Counted from the first letter of the stretch, positions 31,241-39,246 are shown. The stretch is DNA of 39,246 bases from Candidatus Aminicenantota bacterium (GCA_020355945.1 CP070627.1:7607806-7647051); one strand, 5' to 3'. Translations and numbers: made by a program. Notes: generated by a model from the letters alone, not told the origin.

Positions 31241-33058
31241 TTACAGGTAATTGAGTAAACTGATTTTGACCCACTTATCAATGTAATAACCAAAATGACT
31301 CTCCATGGTTCTTTTTTTCATATCCATAATGGAAATACTGCCAGTGATGGCAATCTCCTTTTTATCCTTGCTCCGTTGGGTTTTATCGTAATAACAGGGG
31401 GCATAATGGCGTTTGGGTGAGAGAAAATCAGTTAACTCTTTTGCTTTTTGATAATCAATTTTTTTGGTGGGCCGGTTGTTGGCATCAGGTTCCAAAACTT
31501 TCCGTATCTCCAGGTTCAGTTTATCGTACCGCCATTGGAAGTCATTATATTGCATATCTGACAACATTCTCGTCCAGGATTTCATGGCAGGGAGGCGCAT
31601 TTCCGGCACGATACAGTGATTGGTCGTGATAACCACCCCTTCCGGGAGGTCTCGCTCCGGGGCAAAGAAAAGACAAGAAGGACAGTTTTTTTCAGTGTAA
31701 TACTTGTTGATAAACCCGTCCTTTTCAAATGCATCCGGGTACAGGGTCACCTTATGGAGTAATAAAAAATTTTCATTGTATTTATCCCATAAGTTTTTAT
31801 TAAATTTTAAGTATTCCTGCCTATATTGGTAATTATTCCAACGTACTATCAAACCTTTTCTTAACAATTCTCGTTCTTTTTGGTTGTACTTTGCCATCAT
31901 TTGTTTTAAATATGCTTTATCAGGCAAGATCCCTTTTTTCTTGTATTTTTTCGGGGGAAACGACAATAGATATCTGATCAATTGATTTTCCGATTTATGG
32001 ATCTTGCAATTGGCTTCGATAACGCCTCCTTTATCCGGGTCCCCCGTGATATAGATCCAGGAGACGCCTCTTGGGGCTTCAGCAATAATATCCACCACCT
32101 CGTCGGCATTTTGTCCGTACTGGACAGCATGTCTACACAGGAGCAATGAGTTGAGACCGGGGCGCCAGGCATTGCAGGCACCGGATGGAGACATATCTAC
32201 ACCGATTCCCACTCCCATACGATTCAAACCAGCCATTGTGCCCACAATTCCCGGGGCTGATTGGCCGACAATAGGATAAGGTTTTTCTCCTCTGGTTTTA
32301 TCCGGGTTGTATATGATCAAACAGGCTGTATCCTGGTACACACCCGCATCGGGAAACATAAAATCTCTTCCCATATAGTGATTATTATTTTCAACTGCAC
32401 TGCCAAGCACAGAAATACCATTGCAATAAATCGGCGTCTTCCACTTTTTCCACAATCTCCCCAAGACATACAATTTCCCGGGATAAACATGAGCAAGAAC
32501 TGCATCAATACTAAAATTCAACACCTTGAGTTTTTTCCTGGTGACGATGGTTTGATTGTTTGCCGCTCGACACCCCGCCAGGATACCGGACATTTCCTCT
32601 TGATATTCTACTGGGATGTCTTTTTTCATTCCTTTGATCCAATGGTTGATGATACCCCTGATGATATGATCGATAATCTTTTTTAAACCACCGGGCGAGG
32701 CTTTGATGCCGAAAAAATCAAAAACAACGTAATCCACAAACTCCGTGACCATTCGTGCCACCTCATCTTCAGCCATCACCCCCATCAAAAATCCCATATC
32801 ATAAGGGGCTCCCTCCACATAATATGTGATTTTTGGGGTTTGGGTGTCGTAATTCACGGCGGTCTTGTGTTTTGCCAACATGCCGATCTTTATCTCCCCG
32901 TTTGCGTTTTTGTAGAGAATAACATCCCCCTTACGAATATGTTTTTTGGGGGGCGGGTCCAAAGAACCGCTGGAATCAAAATTTACTGTAAAATTATCAT
33001 TAACAAAAGCATTGATCAATTTATTGATCCGATCTAAAATATCTCGATGGTTTGCCAT
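31241..33058 (-). CDS. C45-like Ntn hydrolase (acyl-CoA:6-APA acyltransferase / phospholipase B-like family)
   Basis: The 605-residue protein has an N-terminal stretch of about 90 residues with RKGDVILYKNANGEIKIGML, a small beta-barrel-like segment, then the C45-type core. There, YVEGAPYDMGFLMG opens the family; Cys212 in YCNGISVLGS, followed by NNNHYMGRDFMF, is the expected N-terminal nucleophile after self-cleavage; PGIVGTMAGLNRMGVGIG and AVQYGQNADEVVDII are also conserved. Members hydrolyse or transfer amide-linked acyl groups. No signal peptide is apparent, so it may act in the cytoplasm, or maturation may differ. The C-terminal 200 residues (KKGILPDKAYLKQMM onward) are not recognised. 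The ribosome site AAGGAGGTG is strong. Confidence 0.75.
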   Translation of the reverse strand: MANHRDILDRINKLINAFVNDNFTVNFDSSGSLDPPPKKHIRKGDVILYKNANGEIKIGMLAKHKTAVNYDTQTPKITYYVEGAPYDMGFLMGVMAEDEVARMVTEFVDYVVFDFFGIKASPGGLKKIIDHIIRGIINHWIKGMKKDIPVEYQEEMSGILAGCRAANNQTIVTRKKLKVLNFSIDAVLAHVYPGKLYVLGRLWKKWKTPIYCNGISVLGSAVENNNHYMGRDFMFPDAGVYQDTACLIIYNPDKTRGEKPYPIVGQSAPGIVGTMAGLNRMGVGIGVDMSPSGACNAWRPGLNSLLLCRHAVQYGQNADEVVDIIAEAPRGVSWIYITGDPDKGGVIEANCKIHKSENQLIRYLLSFPPKKYKKKGILPDKAYLKQMMAKYNQKERELLRKGLIVRWNNYQYRQEYLKFNKNLWDKYNENFLLLHKVTLYPDAFEKDGFINKYYTEKNCPSCLFFAPERDLPEGVVITTNHCIVPEMRLPAMKSWTRMLSDMQYNDFQWRYDKLNLEIRKVLEPDANNRPTKKIDYQKAKELTDFLSPKRHYAPCYYDKTQRSKDKKEIAITGSISIMDMKKRTMESHFGYYIDKWVKISLLNYL

Positions 33059-33135
33059 GATACACCTCCTTTTCTCCTTTATTTTATCTAATCTCAGTTC
33101 TTCGCTCTTTTACGATGCTGTTTGTAAGACCAATA

Positions 33136-33164
33136 AGCATACAACATTTTCAATCAACTTGCAA
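33136..33164 (-). promoter_or_regulatory. Promoter candidate for the C45-like hydrolase gene
   Basis: Minus-strand TTGCAA (33159-33164), 17 bases, TATGCT (33136-33141), about 75 bases before the start codon. Confidence 0.45.
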
Positions 33165-33260
33165 TTTATGTATGCAAGAATGATTCCAACTTTGTTTTCT
33201 TGAAATTGATTGATAATAAATGATCTTAAGGATGCGGGCTAATCAATTTTTAGCGCCATC

Positions 33261-33353
33261 CGTCATATTTTTATGACCCTTTTAGATAAAGACGTGATAA
33301 CGGTCATTTTGGCGTCATTTTTTTATGACGCCACCGTCATTATTTTATGACGG
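33261..33353. repeat. Three consecutive GTCAT/ATGAC hairpins
   Basis: Stem 1 GTCAT..ATGAC at 33261-33277, stem 2 GGCGTCAT/ATGACGCC at 33311-33332, and stem 3 CCGTCAT/ATGACGG at 33334-33353, with T/A-rich loops; a lone GGTCAT half lies at 33302. The flanking bases pair differently in each, so stems are kept while sequence changes. Located in the 404-base gap between two minus-strand genes; the rest of the gap holds the promoter above and a direct repeat of TTATTTCTGG at about 33391-33430. Confidence 0.7.
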
Positions 33354-33462
33354 CTGAAAGGGGGCGCTTGATATCTTTTATTTCTTTTCTTATTATTTCT
33401 GGTCTGGTATTTCTTTATTTCTGGCCTGGCACTTTTTCATTTTCTAATCCCCGGCGCACAAA

Positions 33463-34770
33463 TCAGTGCGCCCAACGATGGCCCCTGAGGGCCTTCCTTG
33501 GCTGCGGGTGCCGTCCGCCAAAGTGGTTTCCTCCTTCGTTTTTATTAATAAAGTAATCGACAAAATACAACATGGCTGGCAGGTTTTCGTTAAAAGAAAG
33601 ATCGATCTCTTCTTCGGAAACAAAGAATCCACCGGAAAGATAGTCAGGAGCCGGGAGTTCAATGGTATAAGACGGCGCGGCAAAGGTACCGTAAACCCAA
33701 TCATCATGGTCGCCGTTGGTATGATAAAGCAGTTCAGGGCCTGTACCATAGAGATAGATGCGGCCATTGACCTGGAATATTCGTTCACTCATTTCCCTGG
33801 CAATTTCATGCATTTCCGCCGCATCCGGGGCCGGCTCGGACGTATACCCCCAGGGATACATGATGGTCATGGTATAACTGTGATAGGTTATGGCCCCTGC
33901 CGGCGGATGGGCCAGGAGGAATTGCTGGTACGCACTGCTTTCCGGTTCTGAAAAGGGATAAAGTCCCCGATAGCCTTCCCGCCGGGGATCCGGGTTTGAT
34001 CCTTCGTCATCATATCCCCACATATAACCATAATTTCGATTGAGGTCTACGCCCCAGGAATAATTCCCGTTATAGCGCCGATTCTTACGCCACCACCGGT
34101 ATACATGAATGGAAAATTCAAGACCGTCAGGATTGAGAAGAGGCAGTATATAAACCTGGGCACCGTTTACCACCTGCTGCACCTCCGGGTTATCCGGGTA
34201 ATGCTCCAAAAGATACCGGGCAAACAACAAGGGAACCTCCACGGAAATCCATTCCCGGGCATGATGACAACCCACAAAATACACATTGGGTTCCTCTTCA
34301 TCCATGTGAACGTTATCGCTGATTTTAATCATGTAAAGCTCGCGTCCCTCGATGGATTGCCCGATACTAAACACCTCTGCCCTGTCCGGGTAACGGTTTC
34401 CCAGGTCCAGTATAAATTCTTCGGTTTCCCGGTAATTATGAAAACGGCCGTTGACATCCCCGGGTTCCTGCCGGTCACTTAACCCCGGCGGAGAAACAGG
34501 AAGAGGAATGGGGCCGGTAAACTTAATCCCTGATTTTTTAATGCGGTCAATTTCTTCCCTATTTACCAGGAAAACGCATTGATCTCCCGAAGCGGACAAT
34601 CGATCCAACCGGGGATGGGTTTTGATATATACGCGGTAATCATCAAGATTCATGCCGATGATATGGGTGGGTAATTCCAGGGCTGGCAGCCTGTCCTGCT
34701 TCGCAGCGGAGACAAAAAATAATAAAAACACCAACAAAACAAAAACAAGTAATTTCAATTTTAAACTCAT
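33463..34770 (-). CDS. Secreted M14 zinc carboxypeptidase
   Basis: The 435-residue protein has a signal peptide (residues 1-23, LLVFVLLVFLLFFVSAA), a prodomain-like part to about residue 105, and an M14 catalytic domain: zinc motif HARE (His170, Glu173), LLNPDGLEFSI, the substrate-binding GVDLNRNYGYMWG, third zinc ligand in ITYHSYTM, and catalytic Glu in SYTIELPAP. It removes C-terminal residues from peptides outside the cytoplasm; the arrangement resembles carboxypeptidase T/A types. The last 20 residues (HFGGRHPQPRKALRGHRWAH) are encoded by a palindromic GC-rich repeat and look like an accidental extension. The gene follows the barrel-protein gene by 11 bases with AAGGAGG between, so both form one operon. 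Confidence 0.88.
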   Translation of the reverse strand: MSLKLKLLVFVLLVFLLFFVSAAKQDRLPALELPTHIIGMNLDDYRVYIKTHPRLDRLSASGDQCVFLVNREEIDRIKKSGIKFTGPIPLPVSPPGLSDRQEPGDVNGRFHNYRETEEFILDLGNRYPDRAEVFSIGQSIEGRELYMIKISDNVHMDEEEPNVYFVGCHHAREWISVEVPLLFARYLLEHYPDNPEVQQVVNGAQVYILPLLNPDGLEFSIHVYRWWRKNRRYNGNYSWGVDLNRNYGYMWGYDDEGSNPDPRREGYRGLYPFSEPESSAYQQFLLAHPPAGAITYHSYTMTIMYPWGYTSEPAPDAAEMHEIAREMSERIFQVNGRIYLYGTGPELLYHTNGDHDDWVYGTFAAPSYTIELPAPDYLSGGFFVSEEEIDLSFNENLPAMLYFVDYFINKNEGGNHFGGRHPQPRKALRGHRWAH

Positions 34771-34781
34771 TATTATCCTCC

Positions 34782-36056
34782 TTAAAGTTTGATACTTAAA
34801 GTACCGTTTAATATAATATGATCCAGGTTTATTCCTCCCGGGGCACCATAAAAATAGGCAAGCCCGATATCTCCGGCTATGGGTCCGAACCTTGTGCCTA
34901 TTCCCCCGGTTAATACTTTTAATGTGGTTCCCGGTTCCTTTACCGGTTGGGGATCAAGGCTGAAACCCATTCGTAGAAAAAAATCTCCTTTGGAAGATAA
35001 TGACCCGTATTCCAGGGCGAGACCCAGGGTCATGGTATTTTTCATATCTCTTGGCATTTCCTCGTTGAAAAAAATGTACTTATACCCGGACCAAAGGGTA
35101 TATTTTGTTTCAGCAGCCAGGATAAACCGTTTGAGAGCACGTGAATATCGATTAAGCGGAATTTCCCATGTTGTTCCCAGGTATATTTTTGCCGGTCGAT
35201 ACAGGGTATCCGATGAATGTTGGATTTGCCCGATATCGATGTTATCCTGGGCATTTTGCCACAATCGGATGAGGGTTCGTTTGACCGTTCCTTTCAACGG
35301 GTAAACCAATGCTGTCCCCACCATCCAGTGGGAAGAAAGCTGCAAACAGACGCCTGCCGTTGGCACCAATAGGGTAAATTCGTGGTTCTCCTGCTGTTCC
35401 AGTATTATCGTTCTTCTATACCAGGTATCATTGCGGTCATCATAAATATACCCATAGAAAAAATCAGTGACGGTTACATCTCGTTTGCCGGAAATGACAT
35501 CCAATTTAATCCCCAGGTCCACGGCTTTTCCCCATTTAAATGCTGCTGCGGCAAAATAGGTGTTTTCAGTCCCGGAAAATAATCCCTGGTAATAATAATT
35601 TTGGTCATATTGGTATTGCTCTTCATATTTAAACGAGGGGAACCGTAAAAGATTGGACAGGTACCAGCCGGCAGCGAAACGGATACCTTTGACTTTAAAA
35701 GCCCCGGCAAAGCCGCTGAAATCAGAATAGTTATCCCAAATGGGTTTTTCATTGATAATCACACCCTGGTTTACTCCCCAATACTGGAATGCCTCGTGTT
35801 TCAGTTTGTCGTAACTGAAGCCCAACAGGAATTTACCCTCGGAAGCAATCAACGCCGGGTTAATTACCGCGGCAAAGGGGGCCGATGCCATTAACGAAAT
35901 CCCGGCCGAGGCCATCATCCGGGCATCAAACATTGGCACGCCGTTCCAACTGATGGCCGGCGATTCTTCAAGGTGATAATCAAAATCCTGTGCCCACAGT
36001 TGCGATGTGGCCATACCCATCACAACCATAAAAAAAATGATTGATAATTTTTTCAT
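34782..36056 (-). CDS. Outer-membrane beta-barrel protein (PorV/FadL-like)
   Basis: The start at 36056 (MKKLSIIFFMVVMG) has AAGGAGGTG eight bases upstream; an in-frame GTG three codons earlier is less likely. A signal peptide ends near LWAQ. The 400-residue mature protein has FDARMMASAGISLMASAPFAAVINPALI, an N-terminal plug/hatch-like segment as in PorV/UPF0164 and FadL-type barrels, then alternating-hydrophobicity strands rich in Tyr and Trp and a C-terminal strand ending LSIKL. It probably sits in the outer membrane as a transport or assembly barrel. It is first in an operon with the M14 peptidase. The exact family is uncertain. Confidence 0.75.
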   Translation of the reverse strand: MKKLSIIFFMVVMGMATSQLWAQDFDYHLEESPAISWNGVPMFDARMMASAGISLMASAPFAAVINPALIASEGKFLLGFSYDKLKHEAFQYWGVNQGVIINEKPIWDNYSDFSGFAGAFKVKGIRFAAGWYLSNLLRFPSFKYEEQYQYDQNYYYQGLFSGTENTYFAAAAFKWGKAVDLGIKLDVISGKRDVTVTDFFYGYIYDDRNDTWYRRTIILEQQENHEFTLLVPTAGVCLQLSSHWMVGTALVYPLKGTVKRTLIRLWQNAQDNIDIGQIQHSSDTLYRPAKIYLGTTWEIPLNRYSRALKRFILAAETKYTLWSGYKYIFFNEEMPRDMKNTMTLGLALEYGSLSSKGDFFLRMGFSLDPQPVKEPGTTLKVLTGGIGTRFGPIAGDIGLAYFYGAPGGINLDHIILNGTLSIKL

Positions 36057-36081
36057 GTTTAACACCTCCTTGATAATAATT

Positions 36082-36090
36082 ATTATAACA
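36082..36090 (-). promoter_or_regulatory. Extended -10 promoter for the barrel protein/M14 operon
   Basis: On the minus strand the sequence is TGTTATAAT, an exact extended -10 match, about 26 bases before the start codon at 36056, giving a short leader. No strong -35 is visible. Confidence 0.5.
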
Positions 36091-36203
36091 TTTTTTTATA
36101 GATTTTTCGGTTGTTTTCATATTTTGGGAATTTTTTAATGAAAATAATCAACAATAAATGATTCTGGTTGGTTTCAATTCATGAAATGAAACAAAATCCT
36201 TAC

Positions 36204-36236
36204 CGCATTCTTGCCCGCATTCTTGCCTGTCCCTTT
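36204..36236 (-). repeat. 12-base tandem repeat plus inverted copy of the 25475 15-mer
   Basis: CGCATTCTTGCC occurs twice in tandem, overlapping CTTGCCTGTCCCTTT (36222-36236), the exact reverse complement of 25475-25489. The rest of 36057-36534 holds two promoters and no gene. Confidence 0.6.
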
Positions 36237-36319
36237 AATTTTAATGTTTGTCAACTTTGGATGTGGGTTTAATTCACTTTCCTCTTCTCAAATGACCAAA
36301 ATAAAAACTCAAAAAAAAG

Positions 36320-36348
36320 TAGACAAATTGTTAGAATTATACTATATT
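36320..36348 (+). promoter_or_regulatory. Promoter candidate for the Kre9/KNH-like gene
   Basis: TAGACA (36320-36325), 17 bases, TATATT (36343-36348); leader of about 180 bases to the ATG. Confidence 0.45.
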
Positions 36349-36534
36349 AAATCACGTAGATTTTGGATAAAGGGATGATTGGATTTGAACGATTTCCAAA
36401 TCCAACCGGTTATTTGAGGAGGATAAGAGTGCGATACTTAGTACAAAGCAAGAGAAAAGGACAACCACAGGGGCGTCTCCATACTTCTCTTTATCTTAAA
36501 TTCTATATAAAATCTAAAAAAAGGGGGATAAAAA

Positions 36535-37242
36535 ATGAAAAAATTGTTGGTTTTTATGTTTGGTTTGATTTTAAGCTTTTGCCTGGTTTATTCACAGGTT
36601 TTTATTATGCAAACAACGGTATGTCGACCGAGAGACGGTGAGATATTGTATGTCGATGTTACCGAGACCTACCAAATTCAATGGTGCCAAAACAAAAAAA
36701 TGTCTGGTTCGATCGTAATAATTCTTAAAGAAGAGATTTCCCCTAATGTATTCCAGCAAGTAGATACATACACAGTCACAAACAATGGCATTTATCAGTG
36801 GCAAATTCCTTCAAACCTTGATGGTAAATATAAAATCTCGATCGGTACAGGCGAAAGCGGTATCTTTGAAGTCAGAGGTGGGTATTATGAATTTGGGAAA
36901 AAATTTGAACGATTCAATGAGGATTTTTTATGGTCACCCAGCTCCAGGCTCGATCCCCAATGCCCGGGATGCGGTATGCTCGATATCAGTAATCTTTTGA
37001 ATACCGTTTCTCCACCCGCAGGAAAGGCGGTGCTGTTGGCTATCTATAGGGGAGGGAAATTGGTAACGAAGCTGGGAAATTTTGGGAAAAGGTCCCGCCT
37101 CCCCAGGACATTAAAGGTGCGGTTTTCCAAAGAAGATTATGAAGCATTGAAGCAGGGCGGCCGCGTTTTTGAATTAAGGGTAACGAACATGAAAGGCGAC
37201 CTCTTACACTCCAAGAGAATAGCCATTAAAATGAAGCGGTGA
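36535..37242 (+). CDS. Secreted Kre9/KNH-like (Ser-Thr-rich membrane-anchor type) domain protein
   Basis: The 235-residue protein has a signal peptide (MKKLLVFMFGLILSFCLVYS). Residues 28-110 (VTETYQIQWCQNKKMSGSIV ... NNGIYQWQIPSNLDGKYKISI) match the pattern of the Kre9/KNH beta-sandwich domain: polar WxSG-like core, then Y-x-W-x-IP and YKI-I. A segment with CPGCG near residue 144 could bind metal or form a disulfide. The C-terminal 80 residues (GKAVLLAIYRGGKLVTKLGN ... KQGGRVFELRVTNMKG) look like a second beta domain. Probably periplasmic or surface; function unknown. AAAGGGGG precedes the ATG. It is transcribed alone. Confidence 0.68.
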   Translation: MKKLLVFMFGLILSFCLVYSQVFIMQTTVCRPRDGEILYVDVTETYQIQWCQNKKMSGSIVIILKEEISPNVFQQVDTYTVTNNGIYQWQIPSNLDGKYKISIGTGESGIFEVRGGYYEFGKKFERFNEDFLWSPSSRLDPQCPGCGMLDISNLLNTVSPPAGKAVLLAIYRGGKLVTKLGNFGKRSRLPRTLKVRFSKEDYEALKQGGRVFELRVTNMKGDLLHSKRIAIKMKR

Positions 37243-37302
37243 CCATTTGAGGAAAAAGCAGAAAAAACCTACCCCGGGTTGATTCAGCCATGACGCGGCG
37301 GG

Positions 37303-37320
37303 GGTTGATGAATCAAACTG
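37303..37320 (+). repeat. Hairpin repeat module R3, copy 3
   Basis: GGTTGATGAATCAAACTG with the downstream GGAATCTAC matches the second stem of the module at 9946-9975. Followed by a short CTTCGCGTT element and module R1, echoing the 9821-10029 block in a different order. Confidence 0.6.
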
Positions 37321-37370
37321 CTGGAATCTACGACAGAATTTGTGCATATTTTTCTTCGCGTTATTTTCAT

Positions 37371-37416
37371 AGTAGTTTGTCATGAGGCCGCTGGCCTCGC
37401 CCGGAGACCTATGAAA
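37371..37416 (+). repeat. Dispersed repeat module R1, copy 3
   Basis: AGTAGTTTGTCATGA and CGCCCGGAGAC ATGAAAA ends match 9821-9863; the middle has GGCCGCTGGCC instead. It lies in the 405-base gap 37243-37647, which also holds a palindromic GGCC-rich stretch at 37531-37574 and the tdh promoter. Confidence 0.65.
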
Positions 37417-37576
37417 AGAATTAATTCTGAAGGCTTCCCACCACGCCTAAGATACAACTTCAATATTATAGTTTTTGATTTAACATTTCGATGCTTGTAG
37501 TGACGAAACGATTCATACTGTGAAGCCTTCAAAATGGCCCGCAGGGCCTTCTGAGGGTGGCCGCGCCGCGGCCTTA

Positions 37577-37605
37577 TTGAAATTCTCTTCTAATTTTATT
37601 AAAAT
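37577..37605 (+). promoter_or_regulatory. Sigma70-type promoter for tdh
   Basis: TTGAAA (37577-37582), 17 bases, TAAAAT (37600-37605), about 42 bases before the start codon. Confidence 0.6.
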
Positions 37606-37647
37606 AGTAATTCAAATGATAAAATTTTATTTTTTTTGAGGTATTAA

Positions 37648-38679
37648 ATGGAAACAATGAAAGCACTGGTAAAGAAATTGCCTGGAAAGGGTATCCGGAT
37701 GGAAGAAGTTCCTATACCTAAAATTGGCGTTAACGATGTCCTGGTAAAAATAAAAAAAACATCTATTTGTGGAACGGACCTTCATATTTATAAATGGGAC
37801 GAGTGGGCGCAGCGGACCATTAAAACCCCTATGATTATCGGGCACGAATATGTAGGCACCATTGTCGAGATGGGACCCGGGGTTACTAACTTGAAAATAG
37901 GAGACCGGGTGACAGGTGAAGGACATATTGCCTGCGGCCACTGCAGGAATTGCCGGCGTGGGAAAAAACATGTCTGTCAAAATACCATTGGAACCGGGGT
38001 AAATATAGATGGCGTATTTGCAGAATATGCTGCTGTCCCTGCTGCGAATATTATTTTACTGAATAAGAAAATCAGTGATGACTTAATCGCTATATTTGAT
38101 CCCTTTGGAAATGCAACCCACACCGCTCTTTCATTCCCTGTGGTGGGAGAGGATGTTTTGATAACCGGGGCCGGGCCTATCGGCTGTATGGCTGCTGCTA
38201 TCTGTCGGTTTGCCGGGGCCAGGTATATTGTGGTTACGGATATAAATGAATACAGGCTGAACATCGCCAGGAAAATGGGGGCCACAAAAGCCATCAATCC
38301 TACAAAAGAAAACATCGCAGACGTGGTAAAGGAGTTAGGAATGTTCGGGTTTGACCTTGGATTGGAAATGTCCGGCTCTCCCTCGGCATTTAACGATATG
38401 ATCGATAATATGTACAATGGCTCAAAGATCGCGCTTTTGGGAATTTTACCCCAGTCCACCCAAATCCAATGGGATAAAATCATCTTTAAAGCCATTCATA
38501 TAAAAGGTATATACGGAAGGGAGATGTATGAAACCTGGTATAAAATGGAACAGATGATACTGTCAGGCCTTGATATTTACCCGGTCATTACCCATTACTT
38601 TTCAATCGATGAATTTCAAAAAGGTTTTGATATCATGGAACAAGGAAATTGCGGGAAAGTTATTCTAAATTGGGAGTGA
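37648..38679 (+). CDS. tdh: L-threonine 3-dehydrogenase
   Basis: The 343-residue medium-chain zinc dehydrogenase has the TDH layout: catalytic zinc ligand Cys in [15 protein letters not shown] near residue 41, GHEYVG (His-Glu), structural-zinc cysteines in [19 protein letters not shown]-binding [12 protein letters not shown], and [12 protein letters not shown], a hallmark of threonine dehydrogenase. It oxidises L-threonine with NAD+ to 2-amino-3-oxobutyrate, normally followed by a Kbl ligase giving glycine and acetyl-CoA; no kbl is visible here. Met4 is an alternative start; GAGG lies just upstream of the first ATG. The length equals that of E. coli Tdh within two residues. Confidence 0.95.
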   Translation: METMKALVKKLPGKGIRMEEVPIPKIGVNDVLVKIKKTSICGTDLHIYKWDEWAQRTIKTPMIIGHEYVGTIVEMGPGVTNLKIGDRVTGEGHIACGHCRNCRRGKKHVCQNTIGTGVNIDGVFAEYAAVPAANIILLNKKISDDLIAIFDPFGNATHTALSFPVVGEDVLITGAGPIGCMAAAICRFAGARYIVVTDINEYRLNIARKMGATKAINPTKENIADVVKELGMFGFDLGLEMSGSPSAFNDMIDNMYNGSKIALLGILPQSTQIQWDKIIFKAIHIKGIYGREMYETWYKMEQMILSGLDIYPVITHYFSIDEFQKGFDIMEQGNCGKVILNWE

Positions 38680-38707
38680 TGACAATCTTAAAATTATATG
38701 ATAAAAT
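38679..38707 (+). promoter_or_regulatory. Promoter candidate for the gene at the window end
   Basis: ATGACA (38679-38684), 17 bases, TAAAAT (38702-38707). It overlaps the tdh stop codon. Confidence 0.45.
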
Positions 38708-38782
38708 ATAACTTCCTGTTGTATGGAGCAATTAATTTAAAAAGAAATTACAATTTTTTGTTTTGAGGTGATTTTGAGATTA

Positions 38783-39246
38783 ATGAAACCTATAAAAATT
38801 AAACCGATTAAGGGTGAATTTCAACAATTTTTTGTGCTCTTGCGGCATTTTCTCCTGCGGCTGTTTAACAACGATATCTTGAAATTTGAAGATCAACGCA
38901 GGGAAAACCTGATCGTCATGTTGAGCTTTTTTGCCGCAGCCGGTGGAGTCATCGCCACCATTATCCTGATGCCCTATCTTATCGCTATGCTGGGCTATAC
39001 CTCTGAAACCGCCTGGATTGAAAAAACTCTCTTTATGACCCTGTCCATGGCCTTTACCGGTATCGTCTCCGTGATCAATTGGAACAATATGTTCCTGGAT
39101 GAAAAAGATTACCTCTATTTGTCAGGATTACCAGTGAACACCCATACCCTGTTTACAGCAAAATTTTTTAGTTTAGTGGTGTTTGTCGGTATTATTTCGC
39201 TGGCGCTCCATTTTTTCCCGATTTTCATATTTACCTTCTTCCTGGG
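38783..39246 (+). CDS. Polytopic membrane protein, N-terminal part (3' end outside window)
   Basis: An open frame of 154 codons runs off the window. It begins MKPIKIKPIKGEFQQFF; a TTG at 38774 lies closer to the GAGGTGATT ribosome site and is an alternative start. After a basic cytoplasmic segment with EFQQFFVLLRHFLLRLFNN, there are hydrophobic helices at about residues 50-75 (VMLSFFAAAGGVIATIIL), 90-105 and 138-154, and a loop DEKDYLYLSGLPVNTHTLFTAKF. That loop resembles ABC-2-type or exporter permeases of the 'putative ABC exporter' sort, where a YL..LPV motif precedes a membrane helix. The assignment is tentative; no ATPase gene is in view. Confidence 0.6.
   Translation, partial: MKPIKIKPIKGEFQQFFVLLRHFLLRLFNNDILKFEDQRRENLIVMLSFFAAAGGVIATIILMPYLIAMLGYTSETAWIEKTLFMTLSMAFTGIVSVINWNNMFLDEKDYLYLSGLPVNTHTLFTAKFFSLVVFVGIISLALHFFPIFIFTFFL

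Overview
The window reads as a chromosomal segment of a Gram-negative, probably uncultured bacterium. It holds an O-antigen-type polysaccharide locus, an outer-membrane beta-barrel, many secreted proteins, Shine-Dalgarno-led genes and sigma70-like promoters. Two near-paralogous 'sulfatase' family proteins ending in SLGYL, a MXAN_6640-like metallopeptidase, secreted M14 and C45 hydrolases, and many short intergenic repeats would suit Candidatus Aminicenantes or another deep Acidobacteriota-like lineage. That placement is inference from gene style; no rRNA or marker gene is present. I see no tRNA, rRNA, CRISPR array, transposase or phage gene.

Region 1 (1-13.5 kb, + strand): a surface-polysaccharide cluster. 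It runs from the 3' end of an rmlD-like gene through three GT2 and one GT4 glycosyltransferases, two GT-C-like membrane proteins, two alkaline-phosphatase/sulfatase superfamily enzymes with Thr at the nucleophile position, to an O-antigen ligase/polymerase. Several gene ends carry short repeats read into protein.

Region 2 (13.7-19.4 kb, +): a 2-oxoacid dehydrogenase complex operon (E1 alpha, E1 beta, E2, E3) followed by a small lipoate-protein ligase that would lipoylate E2. G-rich hairpin repeats sit before E3 and before the ligase gene. Region 3 (19.5-22.2 kb, +): purA, a decayed histidine-kinase fragment, and an unusual protein with two homing-endonuclease-associated repeats and a possible nuclease domain.

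Region 4 (22.4-30.3 kb, -): sulfur chemistry. An mnmA-larE-thiF operon and a thiS-thiG-thiH operon are driven by promoters that share a 23-bp palindrome-containing sequence, suggesting one regulon. Between them lie a secreted metallopeptidase and a secreted protein of unknown function.

Region 5 (30.6-39.2 kb): a small beta-rich unknown protein, a C45-like Ntn hydrolase, an M14 carboxypeptidase paired with an outer-membrane barrel protein, a secreted Kre9/KNH-like protein, L-threonine 3-dehydrogenase, and the start of a membrane protein cut by the window end.

Intergenic spaces are crowded with dispersed and tandem short repeats: 7-, 8-, 9-, 10- and 12-mers, a G-rich hairpin family in five copies, and two modular hairpin families. 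These repeats, the shared sulfur promoter, the Thr-type sulfatase pair and the HNH-repeat protein are the parts most worth following up.
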